Assembly (NCBI GenBank): GCA_050184075.1
Contig: JBFXAS010000003.1
Span: 1 to 64,000, forward strand
Reading direction: 5' to 3'
From: SHZU01 sp050184075
GTDB lineage: Bacteria > Gemmatimonadota > Gemmatimonadetes > Gemmatimonadales > GWC2-71-9
Length of the DNA: 64,000 nucleotides
Position numbers and translations under genes: made by a program. Below are positions 37,410 to 45,867 of the stretch, piece by piece. Within the stretch, counting starts at the first letter, position 1, and each line of letters begins with the position of its first letter. The notes under the pieces were generated by a model that did no database searches, had not been told where the DNA came from, and saw nothing but the letters and a program-made list of their open reading frames with translations.

Positions 37410-38000
37410 ATGGACACCGTGAGCTTCACCCGGATGAAGGACGGCACCCGCGAGGACTATGTGCTGATCGAGCAGTTCGAGGCCAAGCATGCCGAGGGGC
37501 TGGTGGACCGGCTGCTCGGGCAGCTCAGGGCGCTGGCGGACGAGCCGCTGCCGCTCAAGGTCGATCGCCTCGAGCACTCGCTGCAGACGGCGACCCGCGC
37601 TCACCGCGACGGCGCCGACGAAGAGCTGGTGGTGGCGGCCCTGCTGCACGACATCGGCGACGAGCTGGCGCCGTACAACCACTGCGAGCTCGCGGCCGCG
37701 ATCCTCCGGCCGTACGTGTCGGAGCGGACCTACTGGGTGGTGAAGCACCACGGCGTCTTCCAGTCGCACTACTACGCCGCCCACTTCGGCGACGATCCCG
37801 AGGCGCGGGACCGCTATCGCGACAGCCCGCACTACGACGCCTGCGTCGAGTTCTGCGAGCGCTGGGATCAGGAGTCCTTCGATCCCTCCTACGAGAGTCT
37901 GCCGCTCGCGTTTTTCGAGCCGATGGTGCGGCGGATCTTCGCGCGGCGTCCCTTCATGCACGACCGGGCCAACATCGGCACGGTCGGCCGGGACGCCTGA
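37410..38000 (+). CDS. HD-domain protein, possible mixed-valent diiron oxygenase
   Basis: 196 residues. The ligand pattern His56, His80-Asp81, His91, His113/114 and Asp153 follows the H..HD..H..H..D scheme of PhnZ/MIOX-type HD oxygenases; the 24-residue gap from the first His to the HD matches PhnZ as I recall it. ERWDQESFDPSYESLP ends the domain. Such enzymes cleave C-P or C-C bonds with O2, but ordinary HD phosphohydrolases share most ligands. No phosphonate genes lie near. The ATG follows GGGAG by 12 bases; the longer Met start lacks a site. Confidence 0.75.
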   Translation: MDTVSFTRMKDGTREDYVLIEQFEAKHAEGLVDRLLGQLRALADEPLPLKVDRLEHSLQTATRAHRDGADEELVVAALLHDIGDELAPYNHCELAAAILRPYVSERTYWVVKHHGVFQSHYYAAHFGDDPEARDRYRDSPHYDACVEFCERWDQESFDPSYESLPLAFFEPMVRRIFARRPFMHDRANIGTVGRDA

Positions 38001-38004
38001 GGGG

Positions 38005-38295
38005 TCATTGGAGGCCCAGGCGGGCCGCGGCGGTTGTCGCGTCCACGCCGCGGACTTCGATCAGCTTGGTCCTGCCGCTCCCGCCGCGGGCGATCCGGAC
38101 CGCGCCCGGCGGCACGCCGAGCGACCTGGCCAGGAGTCTGACGATCGCCTCGTTCGCCGCGCCGTCGACCGGCGGCGCGGCCACCCGGATCTTGAGGGCG
38201 TCGCCGTGGAGGCCGGCCAGCTCGGTCCGGCTGGCTCGGGGCTGCGCCCGGACCCGGATCCGACAGCCGCCCTCCATTGTCTCGACCGGCGTCAC
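38005..38295 (-). CDS. DUF167 (YggU) family protein
   Basis: 96 residues. YggU fold: CRIRVRAQPRASRTELAG, the conserved KIRVAAPPVDGAANEAIVRLLAR, and VRIARGGSGRTKLIEV. Function unknown across bacteria. GTG start overlaps the YggT stop as GTGA; the YggT-YggU order is conserved in many genomes. Confidence 0.9.
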   Translation of the reverse strand: MTPVETMEGGCRIRVRAQPRASRTELAGLHGDALKIRVAAPPVDGAANEAIVRLLARSLGVPPGAVRIARGGSGRTKLIEVRGVDATTAAARLGLQ

Positions 38296-38879
38296 CGCAG
38301 CGCGCTATAGAGGATTCCGCGGACCAGCATCAGCGCCACGTAGGCCAGGAGGGGGCTCAGGTCGAGCATCCCGAACGGCGGGAGCACTCGGCGGATCGGC
38401 TTGACGAGCCAGTCGGTGAGGAAGTAGACCGGTCGCATCCAGCGGTTGAAGGGACCGAGACCGAGCCACCCGCCGATCACCCGCACGATCAGCGCGAGCA
38501 TCAGCACCCCGATCGACCAGTCCAGCGCGACCCGCACCCAGACCGCGGGCGAAGCGCTTCCGAGGGCCACCACGGTGGCGACGAGGCCCACGAGCCAGCG
38601 GGTCAGGTTGATCAGGACCAGGCCGCCGACGATGGCGAGACCCAGCAGCCAGAAGGTGGCGTCCTGCGGATTGCCGCCCCGGCGCACCAGCCGGTGCTCG
38701 ATGGGGCGGAGCAGGGGGTCGCTCACCGAGCGAATCGACTTTGACCAGGCGCCGAACGGGTCGAGCATCCGGCGTCGCACCGCCCAATGGGTGGCGGCGA
38801 TCACCCCGGCCACTCCGACGGCGGCGAGCGCCACCGCCCGGGTGCCGAGATCGACGGCTTCGGGCACTCCCACGATCAC
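38292..38879 (-). CDS. YggT family integral membrane protein
   Basis: 195 residues with membrane segments near 15-30, 80-105, 115-140 and 165-190. Two YggT-type repeats are visible as DPLLRPIEHRLV near 50 and RPVYFLTDWLVKPIRRVLPP near 150. The family affects cell shape and osmotic tolerance in some species; mechanism unknown. The GTG start at 38879 is set by the GTGA overlap with the upstream six-Cys gene; the longer frame is Arg/Gly-rich noise. Confidence 0.87.
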   Translation of the reverse strand: MIVGVPEAVDLGTRAVALAAVGVAGVIAATHWAVRRRMLDPFGAWSKSIRSVSDPLLRPIEHRLVRRGGNPQDATFWLLGLAIVGGLVLINLTRWLVGLVATVVALGSASPAVWVRVALDWSIGVLMLALIVRVIGGWLGLGPFNRWMRPVYFLTDWLVKPIRRVLPPFGMLDLSPLLAYVALMLVRGILYSALR

Positions 38880-39148
38880 TCGCCCGTGCAGGTCACGCTG
38901 CTTGGGACCAGGCGGCCGCACGCGATGGTGTCGTCCATCCCGCTGGCGAGCGGGCCGCAGGCCGTGGTCTGGGCCGCCTGCACCGCCGCGGCGCGATCGG
39001 CGCCCGACGCCGTGGCGCACCTCGCGCCACCCTTGAACTCGATGCAGACGGTGCACTCGGCCCGCTGCGACCCGAGGGTCGAGTAGAGCAGGAACGCCAC
39101 GAAGAGCAGGGCCGCGACCCAGAAGACGGCGGTTCGCCTCGATTTCAT
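38876..39148 (-). CDS. Small six-cysteine membrane-anchored protein
   Basis: 90 residues: a single N-terminal transmembrane helix (FWVAALLFVAFLLYSTLG, about 9-26) then a periplasmic Cys-rich domain with CTVC and four more single Cys, probably three disulfides. Not recognised. First gene of the operon with YggT and DUF167 through a GTGA overlap. No strong Shine-Dalgarno sequence; the Met immediately before the helix is preferred, and the longer Arg-rich reading is noise. Confidence 0.6.
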   Translation of the reverse strand: MKSRRTAVFWVAALLFVAFLLYSTLGSQRAECTVCIEFKGGARCATASGADRAAAVQAAQTTACGPLASGMDDTIACGRLVPSSVTCTGE

Positions 39149-39229
39149 GGAGAGAAGATTAATCGGACTCCATCGCGGCGGGACCGGCGGCCGGTTGCCG
39201 GGCCCCGGTGGCCGGGCTAGCCTTCTGCC

Positions 39230-39607
39230 GTGCTCACCGTCCTCCGCCGCGCCGGGATCGGCCAGGTCCTGCTCGCGGCGCTGATCGCCACGCTCGCGCC
39301 GGCCTCGCCGGCGGGCGAGGGTCATTGCGCGGCCAACCAGGCCGTGGGGTCGGGCATCGAGCATCAGCGCTCGCACCACCAGTCACCCACCGAGCGGCCG
39401 GCGTCCGGACACGAGGCCTGTCCCCATTGTCCCCCCGCGCAATGCGCGTCGGCCAGCCACTGTCTGGTCGTTCTCGTCGCGATGCCGGCGGTCGCGGGTC
39501 GGGCGCTCGCCGGAGCGTCGCTCGCGGGCCTTCCCATCCGCGCGCCCGCCCTCTGGCGCTCGGTCTTCGCGCCACCAGGCACGCCCCCGCCTCAAGCCAC
39601 GGTCTGA
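39230..39607 (+). CDS. Secreted Cys/His-rich protein, DUF2946-like
   Basis: 125 residues with signal peptide (about 1-28) and a His/Cys cluster HEACPHCPPAQCASASHC (about 61-78), a candidate soft-metal site. A second hydrophobic segment (about 79-98) may cross the membrane. The layout resembles DUF2946-type copper-associated proteins, without proof. GTG start. First of three same-strand genes that may form a metal-handling module. Confidence 0.6.
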   Translation: MLTVLRRAGIGQVLLAALIATLAPASPAGEGHCAANQAVGSGIEHQRSHHQSPTERPASGHEACPHCPPAQCASASHCLVVLVAMPAVAGRALAGASLAGLPIRAPALWRSVFAPPGTPPPQATV

Positions 39608-39669
39608 CCCTCTCGCGCCGGGGCGACGCTCCGGCCGTCCGACAGACCGTAACCCGAGGCAGATCTTTC

Positions 39670-40452
39670 ATGTTCATTGCGCCACGCAGGTGGGGCACGC
39701 TCTCGTTGCTGCTCGCGACGACCAGCGGCGCCGCATCCGCACAGATCGACTATCGCAATCTCGACCACGCGCGGCCGCTGCTGGTCGCCGACGCCGCGCT
39801 CGTCGAGCGGTACGCCTTCGAGCTCTCGCTGCCGTTCGCCTATCGACGCGCCGACCGCGCCGACTTCGTCGTCGCCAGTCCCGAGATCCAGTACGGGATC
39901 GGTCGCAACCTCGCGGTGGGCGCGGAGCTCGAGCTCGAGGCCGGCGGCGGTGACACCGGGCTCCAGGGGGCCAAGCTCTTCGCCAGCTTCAATCCGCTCC
40001 GGGAAACGCTCGGCGCGCCCGCCATCTCGGTCCAGGCCGAGCTCGGCCGGCTCAGGGGAGGGGGCGACGGCGGGGTGACCGTTGGTGCCATCGAGGGATT
40101 GGCGACTCGCTCGTTCGGGCGGTCGCGGCTCCACGCCAACCTGCTGCTTCAGGCGGGGACGGGGGTGGGCGACGATCTCGGGCTGCCGAGATGGCGGCTC
40201 GGGGTGGCACTCGACCGCACCCTGATCCGGAGCAGCACCCTGGTGGGTGTGGAATTGCTCGCGGCCGACGCGCCCGCCGGCTCGGTGGCCTGGCTCGTCG
40301 GTCTCGGCCTCCGGCGCCAGGTGAGCCCGACGCTGGTGGCCCATCTCGGCCTCCATCAGGCCCTCGAGGCCGGAGCGGACGGGACCACGGTGCGGTTCGG
40401 CCTGAGCCACGTCTTCGCGATCCGCGCCCTGATGCCCGGAGTGGTCCGATGA
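39670..40452 (+). CDS. Outer-membrane beta-barrel protein (transporter-like)
   Basis: 260 residues with signal peptide (ending SAQ) and even-length amphipathic strands (FELSLPFAYRRADRADF, GRNLAVGAELELEAG, LVGLGLRRQVSPTLVAHLGL), as in the small porin/MetA-pathway barrel group. Substrate unknown. The ATG follows GAGGC by about 10 bases. Its TGA overlaps the following gene's ATG as ATGA. Confidence 0.7.
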   Translation: MFIAPRRWGTLSLLLATTSGAASAQIDYRNLDHARPLLVADAALVERYAFELSLPFAYRRADRADFVVASPEIQYGIGRNLAVGAELELEAGGGDTGLQGAKLFASFNPLRETLGAPAISVQAELGRLRGGGDGGVTVGAIEGLATRSFGRSRLHANLLLQAGTGVGDDLGLPRWRLGVALDRTLIRSSTLVGVELLAADAPAGSVAWLVGLGLRRQVSPTLVAHLGLHQALEAGADGTTVRFGLSHVFAIRALMPGVVR

Positions 40453-41429
40453 CTCGTCTCCTTCGAAAGGCCCTGCTGGCGCTCGTCCTCGTCCCGCTCG
40501 GCAACGCCACCGCCCAGGGCCGCGACGAGCAGTTTTACTATCCGGGCGGCTTCAACTGGCAGTTCCGCCGGCACCACCCGGACGCGGCGCGTCTCTTCAA
40601 CGCGTTCGACTACGGTCACGCCATCCTCTACGAGACCCTCTATACCGATCCGGACGGGGCGGCCGCTCGGCTCCCGCGCGAGCTCGACTTTCTGGTGACC
40701 GACCTGCTCCGCAATCCTCCCCGGTTCGCGATCGCCGAAGAAGCGGTCATGCCGGGCTACGCGAAGCTCGCCTGGCGGGCGAAGCAGATGTTCGATTGGG
40801 CCCACGTCCTCCATCGGCAGCTCTACGACGTCTACGCCGATCCGCGGCTGGACGACGCGGCGCGCCAGCGCATGGCGGAGCGGGTGACCGACTACTACCT
40901 GAGCAACGAGCGCCTGGCCTTCGTCGCGGTGCCGAAGTCGATGGCGCTGATGGACGAGCAGCATTTCAGTCAGGTCTTCCGGAAGCGGCATCCGGCCTTC
41001 AACGGTCTGATCTGGGCGTATCACTGGCTCCAGGTCGGCCTCTATCAGCCGCTCGTGGCGGCGAGCGCCGCCGGCTCGACGCCGGAGATCCAGGGCACGC
41101 TCGATCGCTTCTGGGCGATGGTCGACGGCCGCGCCTTTCCCGAGGTGATGCCGATGACGCCCGCGGTGGCGCCCGACTTCGCGGCGCGCCACCCGCGCGC
41201 GGCGATCGTCTTCGACAATCTCCACATGATGCACGACATCATCTCCGACATCCTCGCCTCGGACGAGATTCCGCGCCCGCGCAAGGCGGCGGCGATCGAG
41301 GCGGCGCTCGACGAGTTCCAGAGCGCCGAGCGGAACGTGATCGACCTCGGGCACTGGCGGATGATGGCGGACCACATGGGTGGGGTGGAGCGGATGGGCG
41401 GTGTCGCGGGTCGTGCCGGCCCGCCCTAG
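40449..41429 (+). CDS. Secreted His/Met-rich helical protein of unknown function
   Basis: 326 residues with signal peptide (ending NATAQ) and a mostly helical body. Notable clusters are FRRHHPDAARLFNAFDYGHA near 32-51, FDNLHMMHDIISDIL near 257-271 and the tail DLGHWRMMADHMGG near 299-312, suggesting heme or metal binding (inference). I do not recognise the family. The ATG is coupled (ATGA) to the barrel gene, so both are probably made together and act in the envelope. Confidence 0.65.
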   Translation: MTRLLRKALLALVLVPLGNATAQGRDEQFYYPGGFNWQFRRHHPDAARLFNAFDYGHAILYETLYTDPDGAAARLPRELDFLVTDLLRNPPRFAIAEEAVMPGYAKLAWRAKQMFDWAHVLHRQLYDVYADPRLDDAARQRMAERVTDYYLSNERLAFVAVPKSMALMDEQHFSQVFRKRHPAFNGLIWAYHWLQVGLYQPLVAASAAGSTPEIQGTLDRFWAMVDGRAFPEVMPMTPAVAPDFAARHPRAAIVFDNLHMMHDIISDILASDEIPRPRKAAAIEAALDEFQSAERNVIDLGHWRMMADHMGGVERMGGVAGRAGPP

Positions 41430-41441
41430 CCGGTGCGGCGG

Positions 41442-41768
41442 TCAGCCGCGCGGCGTGGTCTCGGACGCGACCCACGCCGCGTAGCCGGGATCGGCTTCGA
41501 GCACGGGGGTGATCAGGATCTCGGGTTGCTCGTAGGAGTGGAGGGCGCGGAGCCGGGCCAGCAGCGCGCTCGCGCGCTGACGGGTGGTCTTGGCGGTGCA
41601 GACCCATTCCGTGGCGTGCTCCACGGTGCCCTGCCAGCGATAGGTGCTGGCGATCGGCCCGGCGATCTGCACACAGGCCGCGAGATGCTCCGCCACCAGC
41701 TGGTCGGCGAGCTTCTCCGCGGCCTGTCTGGAATCGATCGTGGTGACGATCTGGACCAGCTCGGTCAC
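41442..41768 (-). CDS. cutA: Divalent-cation tolerance protein CutA
   Basis: 108 residues, the usual CutA1 size; trimeric PII-like fold. TTIDSRQAAEKLADQLVAEHLAACVQI at the start (conserved AACV), STYRWQGTVEHATEWV, HSYEQPEILITPV. Linked to copper tolerance in E. coli, though its molecular role is not settled. The GTG at 41768 is one base after the lipoprotein stop, so the two share an operon; the longer frame is Arg-rich. It faces the 39-41 kb module across 12 bases. Confidence 0.93.
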   Translation of the reverse strand: MTELVQIVTTIDSRQAAEKLADQLVAEHLAACVQIAGPIASTYRWQGTVEHATEWVCTAKTTRQRASALLARLRALHSYEQPEILITPVLEADPGYAAWVASETTPRG

Positions 41769-41769
41769 T

Positions 41770-42153
41770 CTATTGCGCCGCCCCCACCCCCGGCGTATCC
41801 TCCGGTCGCACGCCGTCTTGGATCGGGACCACGGCGGTGCGCCAGCCACTCTTGAACGTCACCGTCAAGCGGTAGCCCATCGTGTCCGGAACGACCTTTG
41901 CTACTCCGGGCAGCGTTCTGGCATACTCGGCCGCTCGACTCACCTGGGTAGCCCGGTCTTCGGCGGACGAGCCGCCATGCCACTGGGCCAACGCGCGACC
42001 GATCGCGATCACCTGCGCCTGCTCGGCGCCATACCGGGCGTAGCGGTCGGCGGGCACCAGGCCCGATTCGTTTGCGATCGGAGCGTAGTCGTCGTAGGGC
42101 CGGCAGCCGGCCGCCACGAGCAGGGCGAGCAGTACGGTAGCGCCACGAGGCAT
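41770..42153 (-). CDS. Small lipoprotein of unknown function
   Basis: 127 residues. Lipobox LVAAGC (Cys17) after a short hydrophobic leader; then a helical part and a beta C-terminus (YRLTVTFKSGWRTAVVPIQDG). Not recognised. The Met closest to the leader is chosen over the longer frame. It lies one base upstream of cutA on the same strand and is divergent from the PAP2 gene across 62 bases. Confidence 0.7.
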   Translation of the reverse strand: MPRGATVLLALLVAAGCRPYDDYAPIANESGLVPADRYARYGAEQAQVIAIGRALAQWHGGSSAEDRATQVSRAAEYARTLPGVAKVVPDTMGYRLTVTFKSGWRTAVVPIQDGVRPEDTPGVGAAQ

Positions 42154-42215
42154 GCGTGTCTCTATCGGTGCGATGACGGCCGGGAATATAACCCGCCAGC
42201 CAGCGTGAGGCGGAC

Positions 42216-42986
42216 GTGAGCGGAGCACGGATCATCGGATGGGGCCTCTGCCTCGGCTCGACGAGTGTCGCCGTCGCGCAGCCGGGCGTTGGGCGAGACG
42301 TCGCCGATTCGATCTCCGCGCAGGCCGTCCGTCCGGCCACCGGTCCGGTCCTGAGCTGGCGCCACCTCGGCGTGGTCTCCGTCGGCGTGGCCGGCCTGCT
42401 GTTCGTCGACGGACCCACCCAGACCTTCATGCAGGATCGCCGCTCCTCCTTCAGCGACGCGCTCGCGGACGGCGTCCGGGGCTTCGGCGAGTGGCCGGCG
42501 TACGTCGGCGGTCCCGTGGCCCTGACGCTGGTCGGGCTCCTCGCCGGCAACGGCGCGGTCGCCAGCACCGGCCTCGAGATGGCCGGCGCCGCCTTGGTCA
42601 CCATGGCGGTCGTGCTCCCGGCCAAGCGCCTGATCGGACGGGAGCGCCCGAATTGCGCCTGCGGCTCCTCCAACTTCGCGATCGGCGGCACCGGGCGCGC
42701 GATGCCGTCGGGTCACACCGCCGTCGCCTTCGCGGTGCTCACCGCGCTCGGGGATCGGATCCCCTCGGCGCCGGCGCGGGTGGCGCTCACGGGCGTCGCG
42801 GCGCTGGTGGGCTGGTCCCGGATGAACGACGACAAGCACTGGCTGAGCGATGTCGCCATGGGCGCGATCATCGGCACGGCGTCGGCGCGGGTGGTGAACG
42901 GCCGCTGGCGGCTGTTCGGCGGCGGCCGGCCGATGGTGACGGCCAACCCGGAGTGGACCTCCGTGGGCTGGTCACTCACTTTCTAG
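42216..42986 (+). CDS. PAP2-family phosphatase
   Basis: 256 residues with a signal-like start and four or more membrane helices. All three PAP2 blocks are present: KRLIGRERP near 130, PSGHT near 167 and SRMNDDKHWLSDV near 205. These enzymes remove phosphate from lipid substrates such as phosphatidic acid or undecaprenyl diphosphate; the exact one is unknown. GTG start with GAGG six bases upstream. It precedes the molybdate-type binding-protein gene by two bases. Confidence 0.9.
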   Translation: MSGARIIGWGLCLGSTSVAVAQPGVGRDVADSISAQAVRPATGPVLSWRHLGVVSVGVAGLLFVDGPTQTFMQDRRSSFSDALADGVRGFGEWPAYVGGPVALTLVGLLAGNGAVASTGLEMAGAALVTMAVVLPAKRLIGRERPNCACGSSNFAIGGTGRAMPSGHTAVAFAVLTALGDRIPSAPARVALTGVAALVGWSRMNDDKHWLSDVAMGAIIGTASARVVNGRWRLFGGGRPMVTANPEWTSVGWSLTF

Positions 42987-42988
42987 GA

Positions 42989-44023
42989 GTGCTGCGCTCC
43001 GCTCTTCTCCTCGCCGCCGCGCTCGCCGGCCCGCCGGCGGCCGAGGCCTCGGGAGTCCTCTCCGTCGCGCTCGCCGGCCCGCCGTCGGCCGACACCTCGG
43101 GAGTCCTCTCCGTCGCGCTCGCCGGCCCGCCGTCGGCCGACACGTCGGGGGTCCTCTCCGTCTTCAACGCCGGCTCCCTGGCCGCTCCCTTTCGGGAGGT
43201 CTTCAGGGCGTTCCGCGACCGCTATCCTGATATCGAGCCGCGCTCGGAGTCGTCCGGCAGCGTCGAGGCTGCGCGGAAGCTGACCGATCTCGGCAAGGTG
43301 CCCGACGTGCTGGCCGTGGCGGACCTCGCGGTGCTGGAGCAGCTGGTCGTCCCGACCCACGCGGCCTGGGGCGCGGCGTTCGCCTCCAACGCGATGGTGA
43401 TCGCGTATCGGCCCGACGCTCCCGGTTCGGGGCGGCTCTCGATGGACAGCTGGCCGGAGATCCTCACGGCGAGCGGGGTGAGGATCGGACGCGCCGACCC
43501 GGGGCAGGATCCCGCGGGCTATCGCGCGCTGATGGTCTTCCAGCTGGCGGAGCGCCACTATGGCCAGGTCGGTCTCGAGCGCCGTCTGCTCGCCAACAGC
43601 GGCGATCGCTACGTGCGCCCCAGGTCGGTCGAGCTGATCGCGCTGCTCCAGACAGGGAACCTCGACTACGCTCTCGAGTATCGGACCGTGGCGAAGCATT
43701 CCGGCCTGCCGTTTCTCGAGCTTCCCGACGAGGTGAATCTGGCCAACCCGGAGCTGGCCGCGCGCTATCGGGCGGCCAAGGTCTCGATTCCCCGCTCGCG
43801 GCGGACCCAGGACCTCACCCTCGATTTCGTGGGCGGGCCGATCGCGTACGGGATCGCGATCCCGACGCGGGCGCCCAATCCGGAGGCGGCTCGAGCCTTC
43901 GTGCGCTTCCTGCTGGGGCCGGAGGGCCGCGGGATCCTCGCCCGCAACGGGTTCGTCCTGCCAAAGAGCCAGCAGATCTTGGGTGACCGGGCGGCGGCCG
44001 CCCGTGTACTGCCCCCTTCCTAG
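42989..44023 (+). CDS. Molybdate/tungstate-type (WtpA/ModA) ABC solute-binding protein
   Basis: 344 residues. The mature fold starts with LSVFNAGSLAAPFREVFRAF and ESSGSVEAARKLTDLGK, the oxyanion-binding lead of WtpA/ModA-type receptors; IGRADPGQDPAGYRALMV and the late FVRFLLGPEGRGILARNGF fit. No ModB/ModC gene is next to it. Leader unusual: a 16-residue segment is repeated three times before the mature domain (see the 48-bp repeat). The GTG at 42989 gives the cleanest signal peptide; an upstream GTG in the PAP2 gene is the alternative. Confidence 0.88.
   Translation: MLRSALLLAAALAGPPAAEASGVLSVALAGPPSADTSGVLSVALAGPPSADTSGVLSVFNAGSLAAPFREVFRAFRDRYPDIEPRSESSGSVEAARKLTDLGKVPDVLAVADLAVLEQLVVPTHAAWGAAFASNAMVIAYRPDAPGSGRLSMDSWPEILTASGVRIGRADPGQDPAGYRALMVFQLAERHYGQVGLERRLLANSGDRYVRPRSVELIALLQTGNLDYALEYRTVAKHSGLPFLELPDEVNLANPELAARYRAAKVSIPRSRRTQDLTLDFVGGPIAYGIAIPTRAPNPEAARAFVRFLLGPEGRGILARNGFVLPKSQQILGDRAAAARVLPPS
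43019..43162 (+). repeat. 48-bp unit, three tandem copies, in frame
   Basis: Copies at 43019-43066, 43067-43114 and 43115-43162. Copies 2 and 3 are nearly identical, copy 1 has a few changes. Each encodes a 16-residue unit ALAGPPxAxxSGVLSV, so length change keeps the frame. Lies across the signal-peptide cleavage region of the solute-binding protein. Confidence 0.93.
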
Positions 44024-44229
44024 CTCGCCCTTCCCACGCCGGGGCCCCGGCCGGGCTGGCGCCCGGGCCGGAACCGCGCTTACCTATACCGGCGTCATGC
44101 TCCGGCAGGCGCCGCGTCCCCGGCGAGTCGAAGGCGTCCGCCGGGCCCGCCTTCCCAGCCGGGTCGCCGGATGCGGCATGCGGGCGCCATCGCTCCGGGC
44201 AATCCTCCCTCGAACCCAAGTCCGAACTC

Positions 44230-45858
44230 ATGAGCTCTCGTCCCAACATCCCGACGCCGATCAACGAGCCGATTCTGAGCTACGCGCCCGGTACAGCCGA
44301 GCGCGCCGCACTCAAGGCCGAGCTGGCGCGGCAGGCCGACACCGTGGTGGACGTCCCGCTGGTGATCGGCGGGAAGGAGATCCGCACCGGCCGCACCCAC
44401 CCGGTCGTGGCGCCGCACCACCACGCACAGGTGCTCGCCAACGTGCACATGGCCGACCCGCGTCACGTGACCCAGGCCGTGCGCGCCGCCGAGCGCGCCT
44501 GGCGGGAGTGGTCGAGATGGCCGTTCGCGGACCGGGCGGCCGTGTTCCTGAGGGCGGCCGAGCTGCTGGCGGGCCCGTGGCGGCAGGTGATCAACGCGGC
44601 CACCATGCTGGGCCAGAGCAAGACGGCCTTTCAGGCCGAGATCGACAGCGCCTGCGAGCTGATCGATTTCTGGCGGTTCAACACCGCCTACGCCGAGCGT
44701 CTCTACGGCGAGCAGCCGATCTCCTCGGCCGGGGTCTGGAACCGGCTGGAGTATCGGGCCCTCGAGGGCTTCGTCTACGCCATCACGCCGTTCAACTTCA
44801 CCGCGATCGGCGGCAATCTCTCGGGCGCGCCTGCGCTGATGGGCAACACGGTCGTCTGGAAGCCCGCGGGCACCGCGTCGCTCAGCAACTACTACGTGAT
44901 GAAGCTGTTCGAGGCGGCGGGGTTGCCGCCCGGCGTGATCAACTTCGTGCCCGGCGACGCGATCCAGATCTCCGACCGGCTGCTCGCCGACCGCCGGCTG
45001 GCCGGAATCCACTTCACCGGATCGACGGCGGTGTTCCAGTCGCTCTGGCGGACGGTGGGCGAGCGGATCGACCAGTACGCCGCTTATCCGCGGCTGGTGG
45101 GCGAGACCGGCGGGAAGGACTTCGTGATCGCCCACCCGAGCGCCGATCCGCAGGCGGTGGCGGTGGCGCTGGTGCGCGGCGCCTACGAGTACCAGGGGCA
45201 GAAGTGCAGCGCCGCGTCGCGGGCTTACATCCCGCAGAGCCTCTGGAGCGAGGTCCGCGATCGGATGGTGGCGATGATCGCCGAGATCAAGATGGGCGAC
45301 GTCGCCGACTTCCGGAACTTCATGGGTGCCGTGATCGACGCGAAGTCGTTCGCCAAGCTCGCCGGCTATCTCGCCCAGGCCAAGAAGGACCGCGGAGTAA
45401 AGATCGTGGCCGGCGGCGGCACCGACGACCAGCGCGGCTATTTCGTCGAGCCGACGCTGATCCAGGTCACCAACCCGAACTACCGGACCATGTGCGAAGA
45501 GCTTTTCGGTCCGGTGCTCACGGTCTACGTCTATCCGGATCGGCAGTGGAAGCAGACGCTGCGCCTGGTCGACGGGACCAGTCCGTACGCCTTGACCGGC
45601 GCCGTCTTCTCGACCGACCGGCAGGCCGTCCGCGACGCCGATCAGATCCTCAAGCATGCGGCGGGCAACTACTACGTCAACGACAAGCCGACCGGCGCCG
45701 TGGTCGGCCAGCAGCCGTTCGGCGGGGCGCGGGCGAGCGGCACCAACGACAAGGCCGGCTCCTATCTCAACCTGGTCCGCTGGGTCTCGCCCCGAACGAT
45801 CAAGGAGACCTTCGTGCCGCCGACCGGCTACGCCTATCCCTTCATGGCCAAGGGGTAG
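44230..45858 (+). CDS. pruA: L-glutamate gamma-semialdehyde dehydrogenase (delta-1-pyrroline-5-carboxylate dehydrogenase)
   Basis: NAD(P)-dependent oxidation of glutamate semialdehyde to glutamate in proline catabolism; 542 residues, the size of the monofunctional type. EGFVYAITPFNFTAIGGN, catalytic Glu in VGETGGKDF, catalytic Cys in GQKCSAASR, and GARASGTNDKAGS near the C-terminus. No PutA or proline dehydrogenase gene is near, so the pathway partner lies elsewhere. The 206-bp gap upstream holds no gene and has an AT-poor TACCTATACC that could be a -10. The ribosome-binding site is weak. Confidence 0.95.
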   Translation: MSSRPNIPTPINEPILSYAPGTAERAALKAELARQADTVVDVPLVIGGKEIRTGRTHPVVAPHHHAQVLANVHMADPRHVTQAVRAAERAWREWSRWPFADRAAVFLRAAELLAGPWRQVINAATMLGQSKTAFQAEIDSACELIDFWRFNTAYAERLYGEQPISSAGVWNRLEYRALEGFVYAITPFNFTAIGGNLSGAPALMGNTVVWKPAGTASLSNYYVMKLFEAAGLPPGVINFVPGDAIQISDRLLADRRLAGIHFTGSTAVFQSLWRTVGERIDQYAAYPRLVGETGGKDFVIAHPSADPQAVAVALVRGAYEYQGQKCSAASRAYIPQSLWSEVRDRMVAMIAEIKMGDVADFRNFMGAVIDAKSFAKLAGYLAQAKKDRGVKIVAGGGTDDQRGYFVEPTLIQVTNPNYRTMCEELFGPVLTVYVYPDRQWKQTLRLVDGTSPYALTGAVFSTDRQAVRDADQILKHAAGNYYVNDKPTGAVVGQQPFGGARASGTNDKAGSYLNLVRWVSPRTIKETFVPPTGYAYPFMAKG

Positions 45859-45867
45859 CTCGCGGCG

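Noticed and set aside
43019..43162. CRISPR-like array
   Set aside because: Three contiguous 48-bp units with no spacers, in frame within a leader sequence.
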